Origin: Paraclostridium hominis
Lineage (GTDB): Bacteria > Bacillota > Clostridia > Peptostreptococcales > Peptostreptococcaceae
DNA length: 64,000 nt
NCBI RefSeq assembly: GCF_014306135.1
Contig: NZ_JACRWD010000004.1
Coordinates: 1-64,000 of the forward strand
Reading direction: 5' to 3'
A program made the position numbers and the translations under genes. This document shows, in pieces, positions 44,244 through 53,860 of the stretch. A model generated the notes under the pieces. That model searched no databases. It had not been told where the DNA came from and worked only from the letters and a program-made list of their open reading frames with translations. The number at the start of each line of letters is the position of its first letter. The first letter of the stretch is position 1.

Positions 44244-45284
44244 ATGAAGTTTAAAAAGTTGTTAACTTTAGGTCTTGTTACAGTATTATCGGGGTCTATG
44301 TTAGTTGGTTGTGGAGCTTCTAAAGGTTCATCAGGAGACAAAGAAAATGGGAATAAAAAGATAAAGGTAACTATGATAACTGATGTTGGGGGAGTTAATG
44401 ACCAATCTTTTAACCAAAGTGCATGGGAAGGATTAGAAAAGGCTAAGAAAGATTTAGGAATAGAAGCTAACTATATAGAATCTAAACAAGAATCTGATTA
44501 TGCTACTAATGTTGAAACAGCAATAGATAATGGTGCTGATTTAGTAATAGGGGTTGGATTTAAATTAGAAAAAGCAATAGGAGATGCAGCTAAAGCTTAT
44601 CCAGAAGAAAAATTTGCTTTAATAGATGCAGATTTTGGAGGAAAACCTCCTAAGAATGTAGAGAGTATAATGTTTAATGCTCAAGAAGCTTCATACTTAG
44701 TAGGATTAGTTGCAGGTAAATTAACAGAGAGTAATAAAGTAGGATTTGTTGGGGGAATGGAAAGTCCATTAATAGAATCTTTTGAGGTTGGATATGAAGC
44801 AGGAGTTAAAGCTGTTAAACCAGATGCACAGGTAGTTGCTCAATATGCAAACAATTTCGCAGATCCAGCAAAAGGAAAATCTATAACAAATCAAATGATA
44901 TCTAATGGTGTAGATATAGTATTCCATGCTGCAGGAGATACTGGAAATGGTGTTATAGAAGCTGCTAAAGAAGCTGGTAAAAAAGCTATAGGGGTTGATA
45001 GAGATCAAAATAGTATTGCACCAGAAACTGTAATAACTTCTGCTGTAAAGAGAGTTGATGTTGGGGTTTATAACACTGTTAAAAATTTAGTTGATGGAAA
45101 ATTTGAAGGTGGATCAGTAGTTACTTATGGATTAAATGAAAATGGTGTTGGGGTAGCAGAAACTACAAAAGAAGATGTTGCTCCAGATATATTAGAGTTT
45201 GTTAATCAACAAGGTGATAAAATAAAGAGTGGAGAAATAAAAGTTCCAGCTACAAAAGCTGAATTAGAAAAAACACAAAAATAA
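44244..45284 (+). CDS. bmpA: BMP-family nucleoside-binding lipoprotein
   Basis: 346 residues. Lipoprotein signal with lipobox LVGC (Cys about 23), a Ser/Gly/Lys linker, then a periplasmic-binding-type fold of the BMP/PnrA family: MITDVGGVNDQSFNQSAWEGL, KQESDYATNVETAIDNGADLVIGVG, VGFVGGMESPLIESFEVGYEAG, HAAGDTGNGVIEAA and IGVDRDQN. Captures nucleosides outside the cell and delivers them to the ABC transporter encoded at 45618-49208. GGAGG precedes the ATG. Confidence 0.93.
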   Translation: MKFKKLLTLGLVTVLSGSMLVGCGASKGSSGDKENGNKKIKVTMITDVGGVNDQSFNQSAWEGLEKAKKDLGIEANYIESKQESDYATNVETAIDNGADLVIGVGFKLEKAIGDAAKAYPEEKFALIDADFGGKPPKNVESIMFNAQEASYLVGLVAGKLTESNKVGFVGGMESPLIESFEVGYEAGVKAVKPDAQVVAQYANNFADPAKGKSITNQMISNGVDIVFHAAGDTGNGVIEAAKEAGKKAIGVDRDQNSIAPETVITSAVKRVDVGVYNTVKNLVDGKFEGGSVVTYGLNENGVGVAETTKEDVAPDILEFVNQQGDKIKSGEIKVPATKAELEKTQK

Positions 45285-45290
45285 TAATGA

Positions 45291-45320
45291 AAAAGGCTAG
45301 CATATGCTAGTCTTTTTTTA
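45291..45320 (+). terminator. Terminator after bmpA
   Basis: AAGGCTAGCA pairs with TGCTAGTCTT (one G-U), then a T-run. Some read-through into the transporter genes is possible. Confidence 0.8.
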
Positions 45321-45548
45321 TACCAAAAATATTATATGCAGATTAAAAATAAAATGAAAAGTAAAATGAAATTTAAATATCATTTATAATTATAAAATAT
45401 ATCATTATTAAACCTAAAACAGAGGAATAATTGTCATAATATGTAATAAATATATTGAAATTATATTTTAAAATTACAAATTATAACAAAAAACAACAAA
45501 AAGTATGTGATATAATTAAAATATTACATACTAATTATTAAATTTAAA
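45321..45548. other. AT-rich gap between bmpA and transporter genes
   Basis: No gene and no purine-riboswitch core were seen here. A hairpin pairing AGTATGTGATAT with ATATTACATACT lies near 45502-45533, just before the promoter, and may be a regulator site or a weak terminator. Confidence 0.5.
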
Positions 45549-45577
45549 TTGTTATTAATGTTATTTTTTAGTATAAT
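45549..45577 (+). promoter_or_regulatory. sigmaA-type promoter of nucleoside ABC transporter operon
   Basis: TTGTTA, 17 bases, TATAAT; about 40 bases before the ATG at 45618. Confidence 0.75.
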
Positions 45578-45617
45578 GAAATTGGCAATTATTTAAAGAG
45601 GAGGGATATAGTTAACT

Positions 45618-47186
45618 ATGGTTAATAGTAATGTAGATTACAGTCGAAAAGTTGTAGAGATGAAAAATATAACTAAAAAATTTGGAAACTTTATAGCTAA
45701 CGATAATATAAATTTGACTGTGCATAAGGGAGAAGTACATGCTCTTTTAGGAGAGAATGGAGCAGGGAAGTCAACACTGATGAATATATTATATGGTTTG
45801 TATCATCAAACTTCAGGTGAGATATATATAAATGGTGAGAAGGTAGAGATGGCAAATCCAAATGTTGCAATATCTCATGGAATTGGTATGGTTCATCAAC
45901 ATTTCATGTTAGTACAACCTTTTACAGTTGCTCAAAACATAATACTAGGAACAGAGCCTACAAAGGGAACTGGAGTAATAGATATGAAAAAGGCTATAGA
46001 AGATGTAATTGACATATCTAAAAAGTATGGATTACATGTTGATCCAAATGCAAAGGTAGAAGATATAACTGTAGGTATGCAACAAAGAGTAGAAATATTA
46101 AAAGCATTGTACAGAGGGGCAGATATATTAATATTAGATGAACCTACTGCAGTACTTACGCCTCAAGAAATAAATGAACTTATGCAAATAATAAGGAATT
46201 TAACTAAAGAAGGTAAGTCAGTTATAATAATAACTCATAAATTAAAAGAAATAAAAGCAGCAGCAGATTATTGTACGATTATAAGAAGAGGTAAATATAT
46301 AGGAACAGTAAAAGTTGCTGAAACTTCAGAAGATGAGCTAGCTGCAATGATGGTAGGTAGAGAAGTTAGCTTTAAAGTTGATAAGCAAGAGGCTAAAGTT
46401 GGGGATGTAGTACTTAAAGTTGAAGGTTTAAAAGCTAAAGATAGCAGAAAAGTACAAGTATTAGATGATTTATCACTAGAAGTAAGAGCTGGAGAAATAC
46501 TAGGAATAGCTGGGGTTGATGGTAATGGTCAATCAGAATTGGTGGAAATATTAACTGGATTAAGAAAAGCTGACTCAGGTAGTATCAAAATAAATGGTGA
46601 AGAAGTATTCAACAATAAACCAATTGATATCTTTAAAAAAGGAATAAAAAATATACCTGAAGATAGACATAAAAGGGGTCTTATACTTGATTTTACAGTT
46701 GCAGAAAATGCAGTAATTCAAAGATACAAAGAAAAAAGATTTTCTAATAAAGGCGTATTAAATAACAAAGAAATAGAAAAACATGCACAGAATATAATAG
46801 AAGAATTTGATGTAAGACCAACAGATTATACTTTAAAAGCTAGAGCGCTATCTGGTGGTAACCAACAAAAGGTAATAATAGGTAGGGAAGTTGACAATAT
46901 AAGAGTAGATAGAAAAAGTACAGGAAAAGCTCAACTATTAATAGCAACTCAACCAACAAGAGGTTTGGATGTTGGAGCTATAGAGTTTGTTCACAAGGCA
47001 TTGGTTGATCAAAGAGATGAAGGTAATGCAGTTTTATTAGTTTCTTTAGAACTTGATGAAGTTATGAATGTATCAGATAGAATAGCAGTAATATATGAAG
47101 GAAAAATAGTTGGAATTGTAGATGCAAAAGATGCTGATGAAAATACTTTAGGATTTATGATGGCGGGAGGTGCAGAGAATGTGTAA
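45618..47186 (+). CDS. nupA: Nucleoside ABC transporter, ATP-binding protein
   Basis: 522 residues containing two ABC ATPase domains, as in YufO/NupA. Domain 1 has GENGAGKST, an LSGG-variant TVGMQQRVEIL and LDEPTAVL. Domain 2 has a degenerate Walker A GVDGNGQSE, signature LSGGNQQK and ATQPTRGLD. The degenerate second site is normal for this sugar/nucleoside importer class. It powers import through the two permeases that follow. Its end overlaps the next gene by 8 bases. Confidence 0.93.
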   Translation: MVNSNVDYSRKVVEMKNITKKFGNFIANDNINLTVHKGEVHALLGENGAGKSTLMNILYGLYHQTSGEIYINGEKVEMANPNVAISHGIGMVHQHFMLVQPFTVAQNIILGTEPTKGTGVIDMKKAIEDVIDISKKYGLHVDPNAKVEDITVGMQQRVEILKALYRGADILILDEPTAVLTPQEINELMQIIRNLTKEGKSVIIITHKLKEIKAAADYCTIIRRGKYIGTVKVAETSEDELAAMMVGREVSFKVDKQEAKVGDVVLKVEGLKAKDSRKVQVLDDLSLEVRAGEILGIAGVDGNGQSELVEILTGLRKADSGSIKINGEEVFNNKPIDIFKKGIKNIPEDRHKRGLILDFTVAENAVIQRYKEKRFSNKGVLNNKEIEKHAQNIIEEFDVRPTDYTLKARALSGGNQQKVIIGREVDNIRVDRKSTGKAQLLIATQPTRGLDVGAIEFVHKALVDQRDEGNAVLLVSLELDEVMNVSDRIAVIYEGKIVGIVDAKDADENTLGFMMAGGAENV

Positions 47187-48273
47187 TAATACTAAGACTA
47201 AAAGGAAGATATCTTTAGCTAATAATACTATAGTATTCTCTTTGATATCTATATTTCTTGGGTTAATAGTAGGAGCTATAGCTTTAGCAATATCAGGATT
47301 TAATCCTATAGAAGCTTACTCTGTAATGATTGATGGTATAATTGGTAAGCCTAAATATATAGTATGGACTTTTATAAAAGCAACTCCACTTATATTAACA
47401 GGACTTTCAGTAGCTTTTGCATTTAAAACAGGTTTATTCAATATAGGAGCAGAGGGTCAATTTATTGTGGGTGCATTAACTGCAACTTTAGTAGGATATG
47501 GACTTCACTTACCTGCAATAATACATATACCACTTACTTTAATAGCAGCAGCTTTGGCAGGAGCTTGTTGGGGTGGATTTGCAGGGTTTTTGAAATCAAA
47601 GTTTGGAGTTAATGAAGTTATATCGACTATAATGTTAAACTGGATTGCATTTTATTTAAATAATTATATGATAATGAAACCTTGGTTAAGAGAAGGTAAT
47701 AGTGAAGCATCTCATTTAATAAATGAAAGTGCTAGTATAAGCATAGATTGGTTAACGGGACTTATTGGTCCAGCAACTAAAGCTAACTGGGGGATAGTAA
47801 TCGCAATAATATTAGTATTTATAATAGCGTTTGTATTATTTAAAACAACTTTAGGATATGAGTTAAGAGGGGTTGGATACAATAAATTTGGAGCAGAATA
47901 TGGAGGAATAAATATAAAATCATCTATATTTAAATCTATGGCTATAGCAGGAGGGCTTGCAGCTTTAGCGGGTGCAGTACAAGTTTTAGGTGTAACTCAT
48001 AATATAACAGTACTTGCAGCACCAGAAGGTAACGGATTTGATGGTATAGCAGTTGCTCTTATAGCGAATAGTAATCCAATTGGAGTTATATTCTCAGGTA
48101 TATTATTTGGAGCACTTAAGTATGGTGGAACAAAGATGCAAACTATACAAGCTCCTTCTGAAGTAATAAATATAGTTATAGGTTCTATAGTTTATTTTAT
48201 AGCTTTAAGTAGTGTTATAAGAATGTTATTTATAAAATATAAGAATAAGAAAAAGCAAGGGGGAATTGAATAA
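47179..48273 (+). CDS. nupB: Nucleoside ABC transporter permease 1
   Basis: 364-residue integral membrane protein of the BPD_transp_2 family with about nine hydrophobic segments. Hallmarks: LTGLSVAFAFKTGLFNIGAEGQF and GVNEVISTIMLNWIAFY, and ALAGAVQVLGVTHNI. ATG 47179 has GGGAGG 8 bases upstream, whereas the in-frame GTG at 47170 overlaps that site. Pairs with the next permease (4-way operon: ATPase, permease, permease, with the binding lipoprotein upstream). Confidence 0.93.
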   Translation: MCNNTKTKRKISLANNTIVFSLISIFLGLIVGAIALAISGFNPIEAYSVMIDGIIGKPKYIVWTFIKATPLILTGLSVAFAFKTGLFNIGAEGQFIVGALTATLVGYGLHLPAIIHIPLTLIAAALAGACWGGFAGFLKSKFGVNEVISTIMLNWIAFYLNNYMIMKPWLREGNSEASHLINESASISIDWLTGLIGPATKANWGIVIAIILVFIIAFVLFKTTLGYELRGVGYNKFGAEYGGINIKSSIFKSMAIAGGLAALAGAVQVLGVTHNITVLAAPEGNGFDGIAVALIANSNPIGVIFSGILFGALKYGGTKMQTIQAPSEVINIVIGSIVYFIALSSVIRMLFIKYKNKKKQGGIE

Positions 48274-49208
48274 TGGAAGATTTAGCTTTAATTTTAAGTA
48301 CAACTTTAATGTACTCTACACCCCTTATATTTACAGCGTTAGGTGGAGTATTGTCAGAAAACTCAGGTATAGTTAATATAGGGTTAGAAGGTATGATGAC
48401 TATAGGTGCATTTGCAGGAGCAGCTGCAGGTGTTTTAGTAGGAAATCCGTGGATAGCGTTTTTAATAGGTGGTTTAGCAGGTGGATTATTTGCATTAATA
48501 CATGCTGTTGCAACTATAAGTTTTAATGCAGATCATACTATATCAGGAGTTGCGATAAACTTACTTGCTCCAGGGGTAGCATTATTTACATCTAAGATGT
48601 TATTTGATGGTGCTACTATGACTCCTACAATAAGTATGGAAGATAAAATGCCAAGACCTTTAGATGGTTTATTTGCAGATGGAAGTATATTAAATACTAT
48701 ATTTAATACATATGCAACAGTATTTTTAGCATTTATATTTGTTGCTATAGTATGGTATGTTTTATATAAAACTAAGTTAGGTCTTAGAATAAGAGCAGTT
48801 GGAGAACATCCAGGTGCGGCGGATACTCTTGGAGTTAATGTAGCTCGTATTAGATATATAGCAGTAATAGCTTCAGGTATACTTGCAGGATTCGGGGGAG
48901 CATCTATGAGTTTAGCTATAGTTTCTTCGTTTAGGCCTACATTAATTTCAGGACAAGGATATATAGCTATGGCAGCTGTTATATTTGGTAAGTGGAAACC
49001 ACAAGGAGCTATGGGTGCATGTTTATTATTTGGATTCTCTACAGCATTATCTGTATTCTTTGGAAATCCAGAATTACCGTTTAAAATAAATGAAAACTTA
49101 CTATCGATGATACCGTATATAATAACATTAATAGTATTAGTTTTATTTATAAAAACTTCTAAGGCGCCAGCGGCACTTGGAAATCCATATAAAAAAGGTG
49201 AAAGATAA
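48273..49208 (+). CDS. nupC: Nucleoside ABC transporter permease 2
   Basis: 311 residues, about eight or nine membrane segments. Family hallmarks: LTALGGVLSENSGIVNIGLEGMM-like start (FTALGGVLSENSGIVNIG), NADHTISGVAINLLAPG, RAVGEHPGAADTLG and FRPTLISGQGYIAMAAVIFG. The ATG shares one base with the stop of nupB (TAATG), a sign of translational coupling. Terminates the operon. Confidence 0.93.
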   Translation: MEDLALILSTTLMYSTPLIFTALGGVLSENSGIVNIGLEGMMTIGAFAGAAAGVLVGNPWIAFLIGGLAGGLFALIHAVATISFNADHTISGVAINLLAPGVALFTSKMLFDGATMTPTISMEDKMPRPLDGLFADGSILNTIFNTYATVFLAFIFVAIVWYVLYKTKLGLRIRAVGEHPGAADTLGVNVARIRYIAVIASGILAGFGGASMSLAIVSSFRPTLISGQGYIAMAAVIFGKWKPQGAMGACLLFGFSTALSVFFGNPELPFKINENLLSMIPYIITLIVLVLFIKTSKAPAALGNPYKKGER

Positions 49209-49237
49209 AAATGGTAGCATTAGCTACCATTTTTTTA
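49207..49237 (+). terminator. Terminator of nucleoside transporter operon
   Basis: ATGGTAGC / GCTACCAT stem with loop ATTA and T-run. Confidence 0.88.
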
Positions 49238-49312
49238 TTGAAAAAATAGTTATAGTATAACAAAGTATATATAATAAAATACTATATAAAATAAATATAA
49301 AGGAAGGTAAAT

Positions 49313-50077
49313 ATGAATAAAAAATATAGTCACGAATCTTTTGTAATTAATGAGGATTTATGTCTAGCATTGGTAGATAAAAGAATTACTTGCGATATGG
49401 AACTAGAATTAAAAAAAAGAAATATACAAATAATAAAAACGACAGAATGTAAGGAATGTTACAATGCTATAAAATATCATCCAGATATAAGTATATGTAA
49501 TTTAGGAGAGGGTAATATAGTTGTAGCACCAAATGTTTATGAATATTACTTTAATATTTTAAAAAAACTTGGATTTAATATTTTAAAAGGAGACAGTTAT
49601 ATAAAAAGAGATTATCCGCATAATATACAGTATAACGTAGCTATATTTGGAAATTATGCAATACATAATTTTGAACATACAGATAAAAAAATTCTAGATT
49701 ATATAAATAAGAAGAAATTAACTAAGATAAATATAAAACAAGGATATTCAAAGTGTTCTATATGTATAGTTGACGAAAATTCAATAATAACATCTGATGT
49801 GGGTATATATAAAACTGTTTTAAAATATGGAATAGATTGTCTTTTAATACAATCTAAAAATATAGATTTATTTGAATTGAATTATGGATTTATAGGTGGT
49901 TGCTCAGGCCTTATAAGCAAAGACAAACTTGCATTCTTTGGAGATATAACAAAACATCCCGACTATGAAAATATTAAAAAATTTTTAAAATCAAAGAATA
50001 AGGAAATAGTAAATTTAAGTAAAGAAAGATTATTGGATTTAGGTTCCATAATTCCTCTTATGACTAGAAAGGAGTGA
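49313..50077 (+). CDS. DUF6873 family protein (GME/amidinotransferase-like fold)
   Basis: 254 residues resembling DUF6873: a repeated pattern of short strands with conserved NIVVAPNVYEYY, QGYSKCSICIVDENSIITSDVGIY, YGFIGGCSGLIS, FFGDITKHPDYENI and LLDLGSIIPL. The fold resembles guanidine-modifying enzymes, and Cys, His and Asp positions that could be catalytic (GGCSG, KHPD) are present, but no activity is established. AAGGAAGG precedes the ATG. It slightly overlaps the RBS region of ytxC. Confidence 0.72.
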   Translation: MNKKYSHESFVINEDLCLALVDKRITCDMELELKKRNIQIIKTTECKECYNAIKYHPDISICNLGEGNIVVAPNVYEYYFNILKKLGFNILKGDSYIKRDYPHNIQYNVAIFGNYAIHNFEHTDKKILDYINKKKLTKINIKQGYSKCSICIVDENSIITSDVGIYKTVLKYGIDCLLIQSKNIDLFELNYGFIGGCSGLISKDKLAFFGDITKHPDYENIKKFLKSKNKEIVNLSKERLLDLGSIIPLMTRKE

Positions 50078-50082
50078 TGACT

Positions 50083-50883
50083 TTGAATAATAAAGAGATT
50101 TATTTGAGTTTATTACCTAAATATGAATTAGTTGCAAATGAATTTGTAGAATCGAGTATATTTAAAAATAAAATTAAATATAATAAAGATTTTATAGAAA
50201 TTAAAATAAGTATGGATGATGAAAATGAGAGTAAAAGATTAGATGTAGTTAAAGAGATAACAAGTTTCTTAATGAAAGTAATGAAAGAAAATATATTAAA
50301 AGAGTACATACATAAGACATATAGTGAAATATATAAAGAACAAGAATTTAGTATATATGATAAATCCTTAGAAATATTTGATAAAAAAGAGGTGTTGATT
50401 AGAGAATCGATATTTAATAAATTAAACAATTATATATCGAATAATAATCGTATAGATATTGATGGATTTGTTAGATTTAGAATGAGAGAATTAATAGACT
50501 ATGTATCTAATATAGGTGATATTGCATTAGAAGAATATCTTATGAAAAAAGATTATGATGAGTTTATAAATGTTTTGAAATATTTTACACAAGTTCAAGA
50601 TACAAAAATAGATACACTTAAAGTTTATATAAGAAAAGATAATTCATTTATACTATATGATGAAAATGATAACATAATAGAAAATGAAAATGATGAAGAA
50701 CTTATGAATATGTTTATAAAAGAAAATTTAAATTATGAAGATTTTTTAATAAGTACATTACTATCTTTGTGTCCGAATCGTATAATTATATATGACTCAT
50801 TAAAAACAAATTCATCCAGAGAAATAGTTGATATGATAAAAGCAATATTTGAAGAAAAGGTAGAAGAGACAAATAAGTCTTAA
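50083..50883 (+). CDS. ytxC: Sporulation protein YtxC
   Basis: 266 residues. Recognised by the conserved YtxC block IDGFVRFRMRELIDYVSNIGDIALEEYLMKKDYDEFINVLKYF (about 125-170) followed by TQVQ, and by DFLISTLLSLCPNRIIIYD near the end. Associated with sporulation; biochemical role unknown. TTG 50083 is selected because AAAGGAG lies 8 bases before it; in-frame GTG 50074 and ATG 50077 lie on the site. Co-transcribed with the DUF6873 gene. Confidence 0.82.
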   Translation: MNNKEIYLSLLPKYELVANEFVESSIFKNKIKYNKDFIEIKISMDDENESKRLDVVKEITSFLMKVMKENILKEYIHKTYSEIYKEQEFSIYDKSLEIFDKKEVLIRESIFNKLNNYISNNNRIDIDGFVRFRMRELIDYVSNIGDIALEEYLMKKDYDEFINVLKYFTQVQDTKIDTLKVYIRKDNSFILYDENDNIIENENDEELMNMFIKENLNYEDFLISTLLSLCPNRIIIYDSLKTNSSREIVDMIKAIFEEKVEETNKS

Positions 50884-50969
50884 ATATTAAAAATATATTG
50901 AAAAAATTTTATTAAAGTATAAAATATATATTGTTTCTTATTAAATAAATAGTTAAGGAGATATTTAAA

Positions 50970-51572
50970 ATGAACAATATATATATAATTCTTATTATGG
51001 GAATTATAGGAGGAATAATTGGATATATAACAAATAAATTAGCTATAAAGCTTATGTTTAGACCAATAAATCCTATAAAAATTCCAATATTAAATTTAGA
51101 AATAATAGGGTTAATACCAAAGAGAAAAAAAGAAATAGCAGTAAAAATAGGAGAGATAATTCAAGATGAATTTGTATCATTAGATGATATACTTAAAGGT
51201 TTGGTAACTGAGGAAGATAAAGAAAAGGCTGTAGAGTATATAAAAGAAAAAGTTAGAACTATAATTGATGAAAAGGCAGCTTTAATTCCTAGCTATATAA
51301 AATCAATTATAAAAGGCTATATAGATGAAATTATAGAGAAAGAAGTAAATGATTCTATAAATGAGTTAGGTGAAGATATAGTTCAAAAGGCTCATCAAAG
51401 AGTTAACATACAAGAAATTGTTGAAAATAAAGTGAATGATTTAGATTTAATTGAATTAGAAAATATAATTTTGAGTGTTGCAGACAATGAATTAAAACAT
51501 ATAGAATTATTAGGATTGATACTAGGATTTTTAATAGGTATAGTTCAAGGAATAATAACTATATTTATATAA
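50970..51572 (+). CDS. DUF445 family membrane protein
   Basis: 200 residues. An N-terminal membrane segment (about 3-22) leads into the DUF445 signature GYITNKLAIKLMFRP and IIGLIPKRKKEIAVKIGEIIQ. A long helical middle follows and a C-terminal membrane segment (about 180-199) ends the protein. DUF445/YheB-type proteins are linked to sporulation or the envelope in Firmicutes. AAGGAG precedes the ATG. No clear terminator before the thrS promoter. Confidence 0.82.
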   Translation: MNNIYIILIMGIIGGIIGYITNKLAIKLMFRPINPIKIPILNLEIIGLIPKRKKEIAVKIGEIIQDEFVSLDDILKGLVTEEDKEKAVEYIKEKVRTIIDEKAALIPSYIKSIIKGYIDEIIEKEVNDSINELGEDIVQKAHQRVNIQEIVENKVNDLDLIELENIILSVADNELKHIELLGLILGFLIGIVQGIITIFI

Positions 51573-51581
51573 TAATTTTAG

Positions 51582-51610
51582 TTGCCATAATGAATTGAAT
51601 TTGTTATAAT
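51582..51610 (+). promoter_or_regulatory. sigmaA-type promoter of thrS
   Basis: TTGCCA, 17 bases, TATAAT, about 20 bases before the T-box leader. Confidence 0.8.
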
Positions 51611-51631
51611 GTATATAATTATAAATAATAT

Positions 51632-51871
51632 AGCGATGAAAAGGAAGAGTAAAATAGAAACAATTTACAGAGAGGATATATCAGAGGCTGTAAGTATATC
51701 TAAATATGACTATTTGAAAACTACCTTGGAGCTGAGTTTAGTAGCTTAATAAGTGAAAGTGCTCGGATGACTACCTTATAGTCAACAAGAGGGTAATGTA
51801 CATCACATACCAACTTGGGTGGAACCGCGAATTATACTCGTCCCATGATTTTCATGGGCCGAGTTTTTTTA
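51632..51871 (+). promoter_or_regulatory. T-box leader of thrS
   Basis: T-box sequence GGGTGGAACCGCG at 51817-51829. Stem I starts around 51632 with AGAGAGGA. A candidate threonine specifier ACC is within AAAACTACCTTGG near 51716-51728. The terminator GGGCCGAG / ACTCGTCCC region with T-run ends at about 51870. Uncharged tRNA-Thr would stabilise the antiterminator and allow thrS expression. Confidence 0.88.
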
Positions 51872-51902
51872 TTTTATACAAAAATTTTAAGGAGGTAAAG
51901 AC

Positions 51903-53822
51903 ATGATAAAAGTTACTTTAAAAGACGGATCTGTAAAGGAGTACGCTAAAGGTACAACTGTTATGGATATAGCGAAGTCTATAAGCGAAGGTTTAGCTAG
52001 AAGTATAGTAGCTGCATCTGTTAATGGAGAAGTTGTGGGGTTAAACTTTGAAGTTAATGAAGATTGTGAGTTAAATTTATTTAAATTTGATGATGCAGAA
52101 GGTAAGGATGTATTTAGACATACATCAGCTCACATGTTAGCTCAAGCTATAAAGAGATTATACCCAGAAGCTAAATTAGCTATAGGGCCAAGTATAGAAA
52201 ATGGATTCTATTATGATATAGATTTAGAGTATAGATTAACTCCTGAAGATTTAGAAAAAATAGAAGCTGAAATGAAAAAAATAGCTAAAGAAGATTTAGC
52301 GATAGAGAGATTTGAATTAAGTAGAGAAGAAGCAATAAAATTAATGGAAGAGCAAGGGGAAAACTATAAAGTAGAACTTATATCTGAATTACCAGAAGGA
52401 GAAGTAATATCTTTCTACAAGCAAGGTGATTTCACAGATTTATGTAGAGGACCACACTTACCAACTACTAAAAAAGTTAAAGCTATTAAATTACAAAATG
52501 TAACTGGAGCTTATTGGCGTGGAGATGAAAAGAACAAGATGTTACAAAGAATATATGGAACATCTTTTGAAAAAAATAAAGATTTAGAAACATATTTACA
52601 TTTATTAGAAGAAGCTAAGAAGAGAGATCATAGAAAATTAGGTAGAGAATTAGAATTATTCTTTATACCAGAAGAAGGACCAGGATTCCCATTATTCCTA
52701 CCAAAAGGTATGGAACTTAAAAATGAATTATTAAAATTCTGGAGAGAGTTACACAGAAAAGACGGATATGTAGAAATAGAAACTCCAATAATATTAAATC
52801 AAAAATTATGGGAGACTTCAGGTCACTGGTATCACTATAAAGAAAATATGTATACTGTAGATATAGATGAGCAACAATTTGCTATAAAACCAATGAACTG
52901 TCCAGGTGGTATGTTATACTACAACTTCAAACAACATTCTTATAAGGATTTCCCTATGAGAGTTGCTGAATTAGGTAGAGTTCATAGACATGAATTATCA
53001 GGAGCTTTAAATGGACTTAAGAGAGTTAGAGCATTTACTCAAGATGATGCACATATATTCATGTTACCAAATCAAATAAAAGATGAAATAAAAGGTGTTG
53101 TTTCATTAATAGATAAAGTGTATTCTGCATTTGGATTTGAGTATCACCTAGAATTATCAACTAGACCAGAAGATTCAATGGGAACTGATGAAGAATGGGA
53201 AGCTGCTGAAAACGGATTAAGAGAAGCATTAGAAGAGTTAAATCTACCTTATGTAATAAACGAAGGAGATGGAGCATTCTATGGACCTAAGATAGACTTC
53301 CACTTAAAAGATTGCTTAGGAAGAACTTGGCAATGTGGAACTATACAATTAGACATGCAATTACCTCAAAGATTTGATATCAGTTATATAGGTGAAGATG
53401 GAGAGAAACATAGACCTGTTATGATACACAGAGTTGCATTAGGAAGTATAGAAAGATTTATAGGTATATTAATAGAGCATTATGCTGGTAAATTCCCAAC
53501 TTGGATATCTCCAGTTCAAGCTAAGATATTACTTGTATCTGATAGATTCAAAGATTATGCTGAAGAAGTTAGAAATGCATTATTTGATAAAGGTATAAGA
53601 GTAGAGCTTGATGATAGAGCAGAAAAAATAGGATATAAGATAAGAGAAGCTCAGCTTCAAAAGGTTCCTTATATGTTAATAGTTGGTGAAAAAGAGCTTA
53701 ATGAAAAGAAAGTATCTGTAAGATCTAGAGACAACGGAGAAATGGGAGCTATGGATGTTGAAGAATTTATAGCTAATGTATTAAAAGAAGTAGAAGAAAG
53801 AACTAATGTAATTCAAGCATAG
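51903..53822 (+). CDS. thrS: Threonyl-tRNA synthetase
   Basis: 639 residues. TGS domain (1-62), editing domain with HTSAHMLAQAIKRLYP and the distal Cys/His in DLCRGPHLP. The class II catalytic core (about 240-535) has MNCPGGMLYY, ELGRVHRHELSGALNGLKRVRAFTQDDAHIF and MIHRVALGSIERFIG, and an anticodon-binding domain closes it. Charges tRNA-Thr. Uses AAGGAGG upstream. Regulated by the T-box in front. The GG in MNCPGGM replaces the more common GH. Confidence 0.97.
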   Translation: MIKVTLKDGSVKEYAKGTTVMDIAKSISEGLARSIVAASVNGEVVGLNFEVNEDCELNLFKFDDAEGKDVFRHTSAHMLAQAIKRLYPEAKLAIGPSIENGFYYDIDLEYRLTPEDLEKIEAEMKKIAKEDLAIERFELSREEAIKLMEEQGENYKVELISELPEGEVISFYKQGDFTDLCRGPHLPTTKKVKAIKLQNVTGAYWRGDEKNKMLQRIYGTSFEKNKDLETYLHLLEEAKKRDHRKLGRELELFFIPEEGPGFPLFLPKGMELKNELLKFWRELHRKDGYVEIETPIILNQKLWETSGHWYHYKENMYTVDIDEQQFAIKPMNCPGGMLYYNFKQHSYKDFPMRVAELGRVHRHELSGALNGLKRVRAFTQDDAHIFMLPNQIKDEIKGVVSLIDKVYSAFGFEYHLELSTRPEDSMGTDEEWEAAENGLREALEELNLPYVINEGDGAFYGPKIDFHLKDCLGRTWQCGTIQLDMQLPQRFDISYIGEDGEKHRPVMIHRVALGSIERFIGILIEHYAGKFPTWISPVQAKILLVSDRFKDYAEEVRNALFDKGIRVELDDRAEKIGYKIREAQLQKVPYMLIVGEKELNEKKVSVRSRDNGEMGAMDVEEFIANVLKEVEERTNVIQA

Positions 53823-53828
53823 TTAATT

Positions 53829-53860
53829 TAAAAAAGTTAGCCCTAGGGCTAACTTTTTTT
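53829..53860. terminator. Bidirectional terminator between thrS and FtsH-like gene
   Basis: AAAAAAGTTAGCCC mirrored by GGGCTAACTTTTTT around a 3-base centre; it serves both converging genes. Confidence 0.88.

Noticed and set aside
45321..45617. Search for a purine riboswitch before the nucleoside transporter
   Set aside because: The conserved loop and junction sequences are absent; only a plain hairpin and a promoter are seen.
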